From Microscilla marina ATCC 23134 (GTDB lineage Bacteria; Bacteroidota; Bacteroidia; Cytophagales; Microscillaceae), in assembly GCF_000169175.1 (NCBI RefSeq), contig NZ_AAWS01000007.1, positions 62,001 to 126,000 of the forward strand: DNA of 64,000 nt, read 5' to 3'. The notes beneath the pieces were generated by a model. That model searched no databases and was not told the origin of the DNA. It was given only the letters and a program-made list of their open reading frames with translations. Every line of letters starts with the position of its first letter. Within the stretch, counting starts at the first letter, position 1. The translations under genes and the position numbers were made by a program. Below are positions 1-9,900 of the stretch, piece by piece.

Positions 1-320
1 GGTAGTAGCTTAGGCAGTGGGGGGAGTTGAGCAAGTGCTGTTTGATCTTCTTGTATAGTATGAATAATGAGTTTTTTTAGCTGTTCAAGGTCTTCCCTTA
101 TCTCCTTCAAATAAGTTACCTCAGTTACTTTATCTACCAATTGGTCTTCTATAGCTTCATTCATTACTGCCCATCTTCCCGAAAGCTTCATTGCAGCATC
201 TCGGAGGTAAGTTTCAGGACGTAAATCCAAAAACTCCAAAGTGCCTTCTATAGCTTCGCCAATGTGGTTGAGTTGCATCAACTTTTCCATCTGGGCAATA
301 AATGTCTGTTTGTCTTCCAT
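1..320 (-). CDS. N-terminal part of a protein with a possible effector-associated domain (partial)
   Basis: An open frame runs from an ATG at 320 off the left edge of the window (at least 106 codons, no stop). The translation begins MEDKQTFIAQMEKLM and is almost wholly helical and charged. Its pattern (a 'GEAIEGTLEFLD' helix, then a 'KLSGRWAVMNEAI' helix, then a 'EIREDLEQLKKLI' helix) resembles the small effector-associated adaptor domains (EAD11-like) at the N-termini of Bacteroidota conflict and signalling proteins, which join to caspase-like, NACHT or TPR partners. That assignment is by eye only. A Pro-rich linker (QLPPLPKLL) comes just before the edge, as expected between an adaptor and the next domain. 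The main domain lies outside the window, so the function is unknown. Confidence 0.55.
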   Translation of the reverse strand, partial: MEDKQTFIAQMEKLMQLNHIGEAIEGTLEFLDLRPETYLRDAAMKLSGRWAVMNEAIEDQLVDKVTEVTYLKEIREDLEQLKKLIIHTIQEDQTALAQLPPLPKLL

Positions 321-405
321 AGTGTTTGTAACTTAAGGGACGGGTTGTAAAGTAAAGGTACAATTTTTAAGGAAAGGGGCAAAGGAGATGAGGTAGTCTT
401 ACAGG

Positions 406-448
406 CAAAAATCTACCCCGAATAGACACATCCGGGGTAGATTTTTTT
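406..448. terminator. Bidirectional rho-independent terminator
   Basis: Stem ATCTACCCCG/CGGGGTAGAT with an 11-nt loop, A-rich on the left and T-rich on the right, so it has a U-tract on either strand. It lies just downstream of the minus-strand gene ending at 493, which it most likely terminates. Confidence 0.8.
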
Positions 449-492
449 GCATTGATGAATGAGCGTATCAAGTATGATTTTTTATTCACTCC

Positions 493-1035
493 CTAAAACA
501 AACCACGTGCTTCATCTTTTACATAGGCGAGTGCAGCTGCTGTAGGGTTAATTTCGTGTTCGCGGGCATTTTCCAATACCTTTTTTGCAAGTTCAATACC
601 TGGAGCCTCATCTTCGAGCATGGCAGCTGAGTTGTTTACCAGCATAATGCTTTCTTGTACTGCTTGCTTGACCATACCCCAGGCAGTGTCAGACATGTAG
701 AGTTGCTGAGAGAGGTTATGGTTTAATTCGTTGTTGATTTCGTTGAGCAATACTTGTTGGAAAGCGCCTACTACCAGCTCGCCAGGGTGTAAACGTCTAA
801 TGAGGTTACCGGGTGAAATGCGCTCTAGTAATAAACAAATACGCTCATAGGACTGAAGCCTGATGGGGAGCGATTCTTTTCGGTTTTCTACCAGCCTTTT
901 TTGCTCTTCTGCCTTAATTGTTGCATATTTTTCGTTCAGTTCTTTATTGGCAAACGACCGAATGACCAAAAACATCCCGTACAATACCAGTCCGGCAGGT
1001 AGGGTAATTTTTATAATTTCGATTACTGCATCCAT
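493..1035 (-). CDS. Single-pass membrane protein of unknown function (DUF7935-like)
   Basis: 180 aa from the ATG at 1035. A TTG at 1068 in the same frame would add 11 residues but is less likely. Residues 1-25 form one hydrophobic segment (IKITLPAGLVLYGMFLVI), followed by a charged helix and a soluble helical domain with 'LQSYERICLLLERISPGNLI' and 'HPGELVVGAFQQVLLNEI'. This arrangement matches a conserved Bacteroidota family of uncharacterised proteins (probably DUF7935), so it should be inner-membrane anchored with a cytoplasmic helical domain. No catalytic motif is visible. It is a single-gene transcript followed by the terminator at 406-448. Confidence 0.75.
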   Translation of the reverse strand: MDAVIEIIKITLPAGLVLYGMFLVIRSFANKELNEKYATIKAEEQKRLVENRKESLPIRLQSYERICLLLERISPGNLIRRLHPGELVVGAFQQVLLNEINNELNHNLSQQLYMSDTAWGMVKQAVQESIMLVNNSAAMLEDEAPGIELAKKVLENAREHEINPTAAALAYVKDEARGLF

Positions 1036-1277
1036 ACTTTTTAAATACTTATTTGAAAGAACCTTCAATGAATCATGTACAATTCACCAGCTTGTTCTAA
1101 TCTTTACTATTTTTGTGAGTTGATTGATGTTTGCAAAAGTTTTACCATTGGGTTGCAAACTGCCATACATGGTGTAATTTTACTTTCGCAAACATATCCC
1201 ATTATACTAAGGTGTACAAGATCAGTGGAGTTTTTTTTATCATCATTGATCCAGGCTAAAATTATTTAGAATATAAA

Positions 1278-1580
1278 ATGAAACTACCATTAACAGTAAC
1301 CTCGGAAGCCCTGGAAGCCACCCGCCAGATTATTGCAAGCAAACAGATTCCCAAAAAATATGGCTTACGCATAGGCATACGCGGAAAAGGGTGTGCCGGA
1401 AGCCAGCAGTTTTTGCTTGGCTTTGACACTGCTACTGAGCAAGACCATGAATATACCCTGGAAGGTTTACCCGTATACATAGACAAGGCACATTTAATGT
1501 ATGTAATAGGGCTGGAACTTGCCTACGAAACCGATGATGAGGGCAATCAGGGGTTTACTTTTAATAATCCAAAAGGGTAA
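1278..1580 (+). CDS. HesB/IscA-like Fe-S carrier homologue lacking the C-terminal CxC
   Basis: 100 aa, start ATG at 1278. The fold signature of A-type Fe-S carriers is clear: 'LTVTSEALEATRQII' helix, 'GLRIGIRGKGCAGSQQFLLGFD' with the first conserved Cys in 'GCAG', and a C-terminal 'DDEGNQGFTFNNPKG'. In IscA, SufA and ErpA the latter continues into a CGCG tail with two more cluster ligands. Here the protein stops right after NPKG, so only one of the three usual Cys ligands remains. Such short forms occur in Bacteroidota, and their ability to carry a cluster is uncertain. No isc or suf genes are adjacent. It stands alone between the divergent gene at 493-1035 and the convergent M20 peptidase. 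Confidence 0.85.
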   Translation: MKLPLTVTSEALEATRQIIASKQIPKKYGLRIGIRGKGCAGSQQFLLGFDTATEQDHEYTLEGLPVYIDKAHLMYVIGLELAYETDDEGNQGFTFNNPKG

Positions 1581-1683
1581 AAGTATAGAGAGGCTTTTAC
1601 TTTGTATGAAACTATCGAAGAAGAATAATAATAAAAAACACCAAAAACGAGTGTTTTAAAGCTCGCTTTTGGTATAAATTGAT

Positions 1684-3063
1684 TTATTTCACCAAGGCAA
1701 CATATTGCTGATAAAACTCAGCTATAGTCTCTATGCCTTTAAAGTAATTCACAATGCCGTAATGCTCGTTAGGCGAGTGGATACTGTCAGAGTCTAAGCC
1801 AAAGCCCAACAACACTGTTTTTAGTCCAAGTTCTTCTTCAAACAAAGCCACAATAGGAATACTACCTCCTTCACGTTTAGGAATAGGCGTTTTTCCCCAT
1901 ATTTTTTCAAAAGCCTTGCTTGCTGCCCGGTAACCCACCGAATCGGTAGGAGTGACGGCTGGCTCGCCCCCGTGGTGAGGAGTTACTTTTACTCTTACAC
2001 TTTTAGGTGCAATGGCTTTGAAATGGTCTTCAAATAATTTACTGATTTTTTCAGATGATTGATTAGGTACCAAACGCATGCTTATTTTGGCGTAAGCCTT
2101 AGAAGGTAACACCGTTTTGGCGCCTTCGCCTGTATAGCCTCCCCAAATACCATTTACATCAAGCGTAGGGCGAATAGAGGTGCGTTCAAGGGTTGAAAAA
2201 CCCGCTTCTCCTTCTACAGCATCAATGTCAAGGTCGGCGCAGTACTCTACCTCGCTGAATGGAATTTTTGCCATTTGAGTGCGCTCGTCTGCACTTACTT
2301 CCTCTACATCGTCATAAAACCCAGGAATGGTAATATAGTTGTTGTCATCCTTGAGCGAATCAATCATTGTACACAAGGTATGGATTGGGTTGGCAACACC
2401 ACCACCATAAGTACCTGAGTGCAGGTCACGGTTAGGCCCAGTAACTTCTACTTCCATATAGCTCAAGCCACGTAGCCCAGTAGTGATAGAAGGTACCTCC
2501 ATAGAGTAGGTGCTGGTATCAGAAATAAGAATAATGTCTGCTTTCAGTTTTTCCTTGTTGTTGGCAACAAAAATACCCAAGTTGTCAGAGCCTACCTCTT
2601 CCTCACCTTCTATCATAAACTTGACGTTACAAGGCAACACGTCATTTTTAAGCATCGTCTCAAACGCTTTTACGTGCATATACATTTGCCCTTTGTCGTC
2701 ACAGGCACCCCTGGCAAAAATAGCTCCCTCAGGGTGAATTTTGGTTTTTTTGATTACCGGCTCAAAAGCAGGAGAGTCCCAAAGTTCTAAAGGATCAGGT
2801 GGTTGCACATCATAGTGCCCATACACCAATACAGTAGGCAAACTAGTGTCAATTATTTTTTCACCGTATACAATAGGATATCCGGCAGTAGGGCAGATTT
2901 CTACATTGTCTACCCCGGCATCTTTCAGTTTTTGTTTTACAAAGTCAGCCGTTTTGTTTACATCGTCCTTATACTGACTGTCAGCGCTTATCGACGGAAT
3001 ACGCAAAAGATCTAACAGTTCGTCTAAGAATCGTTGCTTATTTTCTTCTATGTATGCTTTCAT
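1684..3063 (-). CDS. M20-family metallodipeptidase
   Basis: 459 aa, close to the usual length of dinuclear-zinc M20 dipeptidases (CNDP/PepV-like). The metal-site motifs are in order: 'VLVYGHYDVQPPDP' (first His and catalytic Asp), 'FARGACDDKGQM' (bridging Asp), 'IEGEEEVGS' (catalytic Glu and next ligand), 'LISDTS' (Asp ligand) and, near the C-terminus, 'DSIHSPNEHYGI' (final His). The lid/dimerisation domain lies between roughly residues 210 and 370. There is no signal peptide, so it is cytoplasmic and probably hydrolyses dipeptides or similar small amides. The start is the only ATG before the conserved N-terminal helix. It is single-gene and convergent with the Fe-S carrier-like gene. Confidence 0.93.
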   Translation of the reverse strand: MKAYIEENKQRFLDELLDLLRIPSISADSQYKDDVNKTADFVKQKLKDAGVDNVEICPTAGYPIVYGEKIIDTSLPTVLVYGHYDVQPPDPLELWDSPAFEPVIKKTKIHPEGAIFARGACDDKGQMYMHVKAFETMLKNDVLPCNVKFMIEGEEEVGSDNLGIFVANNKEKLKADIILISDTSTYSMEVPSITTGLRGLSYMEVEVTGPNRDLHSGTYGGGVANPIHTLCTMIDSLKDDNNYITIPGFYDDVEEVSADERTQMAKIPFSEVEYCADLDIDAVEGEAGFSTLERTSIRPTLDVNGIWGGYTGEGAKTVLPSKAYAKISMRLVPNQSSEKISKLFEDHFKAIAPKSVRVKVTPHHGGEPAVTPTDSVGYRAASKAFEKIWGKTPIPKREGGSIPIVALFEEELGLKTVLLGFGLDSDSIHSPNEHYGIVNYFKGIETIAEFYQQYVALVK

Positions 3064-3611
3064 TGAGATATAAAATTTTCAAAAATGCGTTGCTTCTTAA
3101 TACCTGTATAAGAAGAGGAAGACAAAGTAAAAGAAATTCGTTAAGAAATAGAAAAATCTGCTTGAAAGGTCTCTTGAGTAAAAAAGTGAAATGAGTTTAT
3201 AGGGGATGGCTTATGCCTAATAGATAGCAGGGTGGAACTAAAAAGAATTAAGGTATTAAAAAGAAGCTGTGAATTGTCACATCGGTCGAAACGATCATAA
3301 AGTACACTTGTAGGTTTTTGCTTAAATAGTATCATTGTAAAGTGACTTTTTTTCTTAGATATATCCTTAAAAGATAAGCAGTTGCAAAAAAGCTAAATTA
3401 AAGATTATCAAATAATGTAACTTTTACCTAGCAGATAAAGTAAACATACTCAACTTATGAATTATAAGTTTACTAAAAACTAAGTGATCGGCTCACGCCT
3501 TATATAAAAATTAAAAGAATAGTTTCCAATTACAATTTCATTATTTTTCTCCTTAATTGAATTACATAATGTAAAAATTATGTAATATTGGATAACTATA
3601 CCCGCAATCTT
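3064..3611. other. Intergenic region, no gene seen
   Basis: AT-rich spacer between the divergent M20 peptidase and YqiJ-like genes. The one minus-strand frame of about 64 codons (3141-3335) has unremarkable composition and no homology that I recognise. It should hold both promoters, but no full TAnnTTTG box is obvious on either side. Confidence 0.5.
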
Positions 3612-4337
3612 ATGAGTGAATTGATAAATACCGCTTTTTCTGGATCAAATATCGCCTATACAACTTTATTATTGTTTGTATTTTTGTATTGGTTTACTGT
3701 CATTATTGGGGTGTTCGATACCAACTCCTTAGATATTGACGTAGATGCAGATGTGGATGTAGACGTAGGTGTTGACGTGGATGCTGATGTAGATGCTGAT
3801 GTAGATGCTGACGTAGATGCAGATGCTGATACGGATGTAAGTGGTGGTGGGGCTGGTTGGTTCCTTACTACCTTGAGTTTTTTCAATATTGGCAAAGTGC
3901 CCTTTATGATTGTCATGAGTGTGGCAATATTATCTATGTGGGCTATTTCAATGATGGCACACTCTTACCTAGGCAAAGGCACTACTCCCTATCTGGGAAT
4001 GGGATCGACCGCTTTTTCTTTAATTTTATTTCCAGTAAACTTCTTTGTGGGCATGTTCATTGCCAAAGCAGCTACTCAGCCATTGCGGGGAGCTTTCAAA
4101 GATGAAGTAAACGAGTTTAAAGGCAATGAAGATGTAATAGGAAAAATATGTATTACGAGTATGACCATTACTGATGCAATGATGGGACAGGCAGATGTGA
4201 AAAGTGAAAGAGGAGCACTATTAACTATTAGAGCTAAAGCTACCAAGGGTAACAGCTTTAAGAGTGGAGACAAAGCTTTGGTAGTGCATTACAACGAAGA
4301 ACAAGAGATTTATCTGATCGAGCCTTTTGATCATTAA
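3612..4337 (+). CDS. YqiJ/OB-fold-like membrane protein with an Asp-rich tandem repeat
   Basis: 241 aa from the ATG at 3612. A TTG at 3588 would add 8 residues. Layout: a first membrane segment (TLLLFVFLYWFTVIIGVF), an Asp-rich stretch at about residues 40-77 made of DV/DA pairs, two to three further membrane segments ('IGKVPFMIVMSVAILSMWAISM', 'STAFSLILFPVNFFVGMFIA') and a C-terminal soluble beta domain ('GKICITSMTITDAMMGQADV...LLTIRAK') of the NfeD/YqiJ OB-fold kind. In E. coli, YqiJ is encoded next to the flotillin YqiK, and NfeD-type proteins usually pair with SPFH proteins. The next gene here is a flotillin, 83 bp downstream, so it is probably the membrane partner of that flotillin. The Asp repeat is not a normal part of the family. 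Confidence 0.85.
   Translation: MSELINTAFSGSNIAYTTLLLFVFLYWFTVIIGVFDTNSLDIDVDADVDVDVGVDVDADVDADVDADVDADADTDVSGGGAGWFLTTLSFFNIGKVPFMIVMSVAILSMWAISMMAHSYLGKGTTPYLGMGSTAFSLILFPVNFFVGMFIAKAATQPLRGAFKDEVNEFKGNEDVIGKICITSMTITDAMMGQADVKSERGALLTIRAKATKGNSFKSGDKALVVHYNEEQEIYLIEPFDH
3729..3842 (+). repeat. Asp-Val/Asp-Ala coding tandem repeat
   Basis: Degenerate tandem GATGTAGATGCT-type units inside the YqiJ-like gene. They encode 18 consecutive dipeptides, 17 of which begin with Asp (DV, DA, DI, DT) and one with Gly. Unit variants (GATGTA/GACGTA, GATGCT/GATGCA) show it is diverging but still in frame. Confidence 0.9.
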
Positions 4338-4420
4338 ACCTGAATTTTACTAACACTTCAAAAAGTGATTTAATCATATAAATTTAATTTAACCTAATAA
4401 CTCAGAAAACCTTTAGTAAT

Positions 4421-6808
4421 ATGGGATTTGAATTGATTTTAATAATTGTCGGAACCATTGTATTGATCTTATTCGGTACGCTGGCAATGTTTGCAAAATT
4501 CTTTAAAAAAGCTACACAAGGAAAGGCTTTGGTAAGAACTGGTTCAGGTGGCCTAAAAGTAAGTTTTAACAAAATGATGGTGCTTCCTGTTTTCCATAAG
4601 TTGGAAATCATGGACATTTCGCTCAAAAGCTTTACCATTAGTCGGACTGGTAAAGATGGTTTGATTTGTCAGGATAACCTCCGGGCTGACATCAAAGTAG
4701 TATTCTTTATTCGAGTAAATCATAAAGAAGATGAAGTAAAAAAAGTAGCCCAGTCTATTGGTTGCGCCCGCGCCTCAGACGTTAATTTGCTACAAAACCT
4801 GTTTGAGCCTAAGTTTTCGGAAGCCTTGAAAACTGTTGGTAAACGATTTGATTTTGTAGACCTATACGACAAAAGAAACGAATTTAAGTCGCAAATGCTG
4901 GAAGTGATTGGCAAAGACCTGAATGGTTATGTCCTTGATACTGCCTCTATTGACTTCTTGGAGCAAACCCCATTAGATTCCTTGAATGAAAACAATATTT
5001 TGGACGCTGAAGGTATCAAGAAAATCACCGAAATAACTGCCCGCGAACGAAAATTGGCGGATAAGATTCGTAACGAAGAAAAAGCGGTATTGGGGCAACA
5101 ACACGCTGATGCCCGCGAAAAAGAATTGTTTTATGCGGAGCAAGTAGCCGTTAAAGAAGCCGAACAACAAACCAAGATTAAGACCAAACAAGACCGCGAA
5201 GAAGCAGAACGCATAAAAGTTGCCGAAGAAATGGCAAGGGACAACATGCAACAACAAAAGAAGACCGAGTTGGAGCAGCAATTGGTAGAAGAAGAAAATG
5301 CCCGTCAGAAAATGCGCGCAGTGAAAGGAAGGGAAAAAGAAGAGGTAAAAGAAATAGAAGATGTGAAAAAACAGCAGGAACTTGCTCAAAATTTACGTTT
5401 GGAAGAGGTAGAAAAGGCACAAATTGGCAAAGAAAAAATACTGGAAAAAGAACGAAAAGAAATTCAGGACCTGATAAGACAACGGGTAGAAGTAGAGGTA
5501 GAAACGGTAAAAGAAGAAGAAAAAATAAAAGATACCCGTGCCCACGCTGCAGTAGAGCGTAACAACCAAGTGGCAATGAAACAGCGCGAAAACGAAGCAG
5601 AAGTAGCGTTGGTAGAGCAAATAAAAGCTGCTGAAGCTGCCAAGCGTTCTGCGGAGTTGAAAACCCAACAAGACGAGTTGGAAGCTCAAACCCGATACAA
5701 AGTAACCCAACAAGATGCTGAATCTAAAAAACTAATGGCAGATGCCCAGGCAGAAGAGTCGGCCTCGTTGGGGCTTGCCGAAGCCAGGGTAATGGAGGCA
5801 AAAGCCAAGGCAATGGAAGATCAAGGGGTGACCGAAGCCAATATTATAGAGAAAAAAGCTGTTGCAGAGGCTAAAGGGATTGAAGCACAAAAAGCCGCAG
5901 AAAATGCAGCCTTTGAAGAGCAGAGTAATATTGAGGCTAGATTACTGGAAGAAAAGGGTAAGATTGAAGCCCGTGTGTTGGAAGAAAAAGGAATTGCTGA
6001 AGCTAAAATTTTAGAAATACGTGCTGAAGCCGATAAGAAACAAGCCTTGGCAATAGCCGAGTCTGAAAAAGCTAAAGGTTTGGCACAAGCCGAAGTAGAA
6101 GAAGCCATGGCTGAAGCACAAAAGAAGAAAGGCTTGACCGAAGCCGATGTGTTGATAGCGCAAGCCGAAGCCGAAAAAACCAAGGGCTTTGTAGAAGCAC
6201 AAGTGGCAGAAGCCAAGGCAGAGTCTATTCGCAAGCAAGGACTTGCCGAAGCCGAAGCAATGGAAGCTAAAGCATTGGTAGAGGCCAAAAAGATTGCGGC
6301 AAACGCCGATGCAATGCAGAAAATGGACGGGGTAGGCAGAGAGCGGGAAGAGTTCCGTTTGCAGCTTGAAAAAGATACCAAAGTAGAACTTGCCAATGTA
6401 GAAGTACAAAAAGCAATTGCCGAAGCACAGGCAATGGCAATGGCAGAAGCCCTCAAAAATAGTAAAATTGATATTGTCGGTGGCGAAACAATGTTCTACG
6501 AAAACATTATGAATGTAATTCGTCGTGGCAAAACCATTGATACGTTTGTAAATGGGAGCCAAACTATCAGCGAACTGAAAGGTGCTTTGCTAAACGGTGA
6601 AGGTGCTTCATTACTAGGCAAGTTGAGAGACTATATTGCAGATATGAAAATAAGCGCTAAAGATATTAAAGATTTGAGTATCTCGGCTTTGATCTTGAAA
6701 ATGTCTGGAATGACCCAAAATAATGCTACTCAAACAACCCTGAAGGGCTTGCTTGACATGGCTAAAAAAATAGGTTTGGCAGATGAAAACGCCAGCAAAT
6801 TTTTGTAA
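4421..6808 (+). CDS. Flotillin-like SPFH protein (YqiK type) with extended coiled coil
   Basis: 795 aa, longer than typical flotillins (about 430-550). Residues 1-28 form an N-terminal membrane hairpin/anchor (ELILIIVGTIVLILFGTLAMF). An SPFH/band-7 domain follows to about residue 200 ('QGKALVRTGSGGLKVSFNK', 'DNLRADIKVVFFIRV', 'GYVLDTASIDFLEQTPLD'). A very long Glu/Ala/Lys coiled coil then runs from about 200 to 680, with repeated 'AEAKG/VEEAKA' units as in flotillin repeats, and a C-terminal domain ends the protein. Flotillins oligomerise on the inner membrane and organise membrane microdomains. The upstream gene is YqiJ-like and the downstream gene a giant AAA ATPase, all collinear, so the three probably work together. 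The extra length lies in the coiled coil, consistent with internal repeat expansion. Confidence 0.92.
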   Translation: MGFELILIIVGTIVLILFGTLAMFAKFFKKATQGKALVRTGSGGLKVSFNKMMVLPVFHKLEIMDISLKSFTISRTGKDGLICQDNLRADIKVVFFIRVNHKEDEVKKVAQSIGCARASDVNLLQNLFEPKFSEALKTVGKRFDFVDLYDKRNEFKSQMLEVIGKDLNGYVLDTASIDFLEQTPLDSLNENNILDAEGIKKITEITARERKLADKIRNEEKAVLGQQHADAREKELFYAEQVAVKEAEQQTKIKTKQDREEAERIKVAEEMARDNMQQQKKTELEQQLVEEENARQKMRAVKGREKEEVKEIEDVKKQQELAQNLRLEEVEKAQIGKEKILEKERKEIQDLIRQRVEVEVETVKEEEKIKDTRAHAAVERNNQVAMKQRENEAEVALVEQIKAAEAAKRSAELKTQQDELEAQTRYKVTQQDAESKKLMADAQAEESASLGLAEARVMEAKAKAMEDQGVTEANIIEKKAVAEAKGIEAQKAAENAAFEEQSNIEARLLEEKGKIEARVLEEKGIAEAKILEIRAEADKKQALAIAESEKAKGLAQAEVEEAMAEAQKKKGLTEADVLIAQAEAEKTKGFVEAQVAEAKAESIRKQGLAEAEAMEAKALVEAKKIAANADAMQKMDGVGREREEFRLQLEKDTKVELANVEVQKAIAEAQAMAMAEALKNSKIDIVGGETMFYENIMNVIRRGKTIDTFVNGSQTISELKGALLNGEGASLLGKLRDYIADMKISAKDIKDLSISALILKMSGMTQNNATQTTLKGLLDMAKKIGLADENASKFL

Positions 6809-6949
6809 GTGAATGAAGGAAGGTATACCACCTTCTGGATGAACAGTTTCAAACACCCCGTTTGAAACTGTTTGTTTTTCAGACCTTTATCAAGGCAACA
6901 GGTACACCAAAAGCTTGTTGCCTGCATAACTTCCAAGTAAACAAACACT

Positions 6950-9900
6950 ATGGCAGACGTAGCAGAAAACCTTACTAACAATAACCCGGAAGAAAATAAA
7001 CAAGAGACCAAACTTGAAGGGGGAGCCTATGAGATTATCCGGCAACGACTTGATAACCAAGGACGTGACCTGCAGGAACGCCTCCATAAGCTCAACGAAG
7101 CACGCAAAGAGGTCTTTGGAGCTATAGAGCAAGACCTGATTGCAACCAACCGCATTACTACCGAAAATAATTGTATTCCTCGCGATGTAGTACCCATTGG
7201 GGCTTACTTTATCTTTGGTTACAATGTCAATATAAGAATGAAGTCAAAAACTGAGCTCAAAGATGTGTTCAGTATATATAGGTATGATAACAAAAACCAC
7301 TCTTTTCATGCTGAGCCTTTAGACAAGCTTTTTTCAGATGATAATTTTCAAGAGCGTTTTGACGAAATGTATAAATACTACCGTGATACAGTGTTTATGC
7401 GTTTTACCATCATTCAAGGCAAGCTGTTTATGGTTTTTCAAACCGGAAAATCAAGCAAAGACATCAAGGTGTTTAAGTGGATCATCAACGAAGACTCCAT
7501 TGCTTATGTAGACGATCGCAGTGCCCACGAATTTACTTATCCATCGCAGCAACAGTTTGACTGGAAACGTACCCGTGCCGATTATCATCGTACCGGGCAG
7601 CACCCGCATGTCTCTATCGAAGATCGGGTATTTGTAGAAACCATTGGAGGCGACCTGACGATTAAAGTAGAAGATAATACCGAAACAGGAGAAGGCATTT
7701 ATGCCGAAGAAGTAGAGCACAAAGATCAGAACCTGGACGATGCCGAAATTTTATATACCGATTTGGGCAACCTTATTTTACTTAAAATACGCCCTTATCT
7801 CGAAAATGAATACCGTTACCTGGTTTTCAATGAAAAACTAAATCAGGTGGTACGCATTGATAAAATAGAAGAGGCTTGCATACTATTGCCAGATAGTCAG
7901 GGCTTGATATTTTCTAATGGTTATTATCTACAGTCGGGCGAACTGAAGGTATTCGAGAATGTATCAGAAAACCTGCTGTACGAAAAGACTGTTCCGGCAC
8001 CTAATGGGGAAGACTTCTTATATGTATTTCATAATGATCAAGAAGGGTCTTATGTATTGCTTTCTTACAACATTATTGCCCAAAAAGTAGATAACCCGAT
8101 TGTTTGCGATGGTTATTCATTGTTTGAAGAGGGGGAAATGATTTACTTCCGCGAAACCTCAGAGCCAAGCAAAAGCCATGTGATACAAGTCTGGCAAACT
8201 CCTTATGTAGGCCCTGACTATATTCCACCGGTGTCTACCGAAAACTTTTTGTTTAAGGTAGGTAACAAAGACATTGTGCGGGCAATGGCAGAAGCAACCC
8301 AGGTGCTCAACCTTATTCATAAAGAAGACATTTATACTACGCTTTATATGGAACTGGTAAAGCGTACGACCGATATTTTAGATACTTATTATTGGTTGAG
8401 CAACCCAGAAGCTTTTGAGATACAAGAGCCTGTGAGTGCTATTCGTGACACTGCATCAGGAGCCATCGATGAGTTTGAAAAGGTGCAGCGGGTAAAGAAA
8501 AACACGGAAGAGCAAATCAACTTAATATCGGGGAAAATAGAGGAGGTTAAAGACAAAGTAAAGCAAGCCCGTTTTCGAGATATAGACGAGTTTGTAAAAC
8601 TACTGGCTGAACTCAGAAGCTTGCGAGGAGAAACTATCTCGCTCAAAGACTTACGTTATACAAACTTGCCATTGGTAGAAGAGTTTGAGCAATTGCTGGA
8701 AGAGCGCACCCTGCACGTCTCAGAAAAGACTGTCAAACATTTGCTCAAAGAAACTGCCCTCGACTTTTATAAAAAGAAGGTAGAAGAGCAAAGCGAGGCG
8801 ATAGAAAAGGTAGCGAAGGTGATGGAGATCACTCAGATAGAGCAAAATATTGACGAAGCAGGCAAAGAACTGGAAATGTTAATAGATATTGTGAGTAATC
8901 TGAAGATTGAGGACTCTACCCAAACTACTAAGATTATTGAAAATATTTCTACCATTTACGCTCGTCTAAATCAAGTGAAGTCTGCGGCAAAAACCAAGCG
9001 CAAAGACTTGATGAGTGTGGAAGCAATAGCCGAGTTTAATGCGCAGATCAAGTTGATCAACCAAGGGGTGATTAACTATTTGGACATAGCGGATACTCCT
9101 GAGAAAGCAGAAGAATACCTGACTAAACTCATGGTACAGTTAGAAGAACTCGAAGGGAAGTTTGTGGAGTTTGATGAATTTATTGTCCAATTGACCGAAA
9201 AACGCGAAGAAGTATACAGTGCTTTTGAGGCAAAGAAATTGTCTTTGATAGAAGCCCGCAACAAAAGGGCTACTGCTTTGCAGAGTTCTGCCGACCGTAT
9301 CTTGAAAGGCATTCAAAACCGTATCAAGGGATTTGAAACTGTGAATGAAATCAACGGGTATTTTGCGGCAGATTTGATGATTGACAAAACTCGCGACATT
9401 GTCAAAAAACTGGTAGAGCTGGAAGACTCAGTAAAAGCTGATGAGATTCAAAGTAGACTCAAAACCATCAAAGAAGATGCAGTCCGTCAACTCAAAGACC
9501 GTCAGGAAATGTTTGTGTCGGGCGAAAATGTCATCAAATTTGGCCGCCATCATTTCTCGGTCAATGTACAAAACCTTGACCTTACCATTATTCAAAAGGC
9601 AGATGGGATGTATTACCACCTGACTGGCACCAATTTTTTTGAGAAGATAGACAACAAGGCTTTTCTTGCCACCGAAGAAGCCTGGAGTCAGGAGTTGGTG
9701 TCAGAAAACAAAAAAGTATACCGAGCTGAGTACCTTGCTTATAAAATATACCAGGAAGCCAGCGATGCCTCCTCCTCTAACGAAGTGCAGGCAGATGAAG
9801 GTAACGAAGGCGAAAAGGTGGTGGTTCCTGCTATAGCCGATCTACACCAACTAGAAGAAGCAGGGCTTTTGGAGTTGGTGCAAAAATTTATGGCATCGCG

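Noticed and set aside
863-1269. Plus-strand frames overlapping the small membrane gene and its upstream region
   Set aside because: They are antisense or out of frame to the minus-strand gene, with biased composition and no domain.
3141-3335. 64-codon minus-strand frame upstream of the M20 peptidase
   Set aside because: No promoter, no homology and no composition signal; AT-rich intergenic DNA.
3732-3842. CRISPR-like periodicity
   Set aside because: The repeats are short in-frame codon pairs without spacers; no other periodic array occurs in the window.
4973-6562. Several long minus-strand frames across the flotillin gene
   Set aside because: They are shadows created by the repetitive Glu/Ala/Lys codons; the translations are hydrophobic and low complexity.
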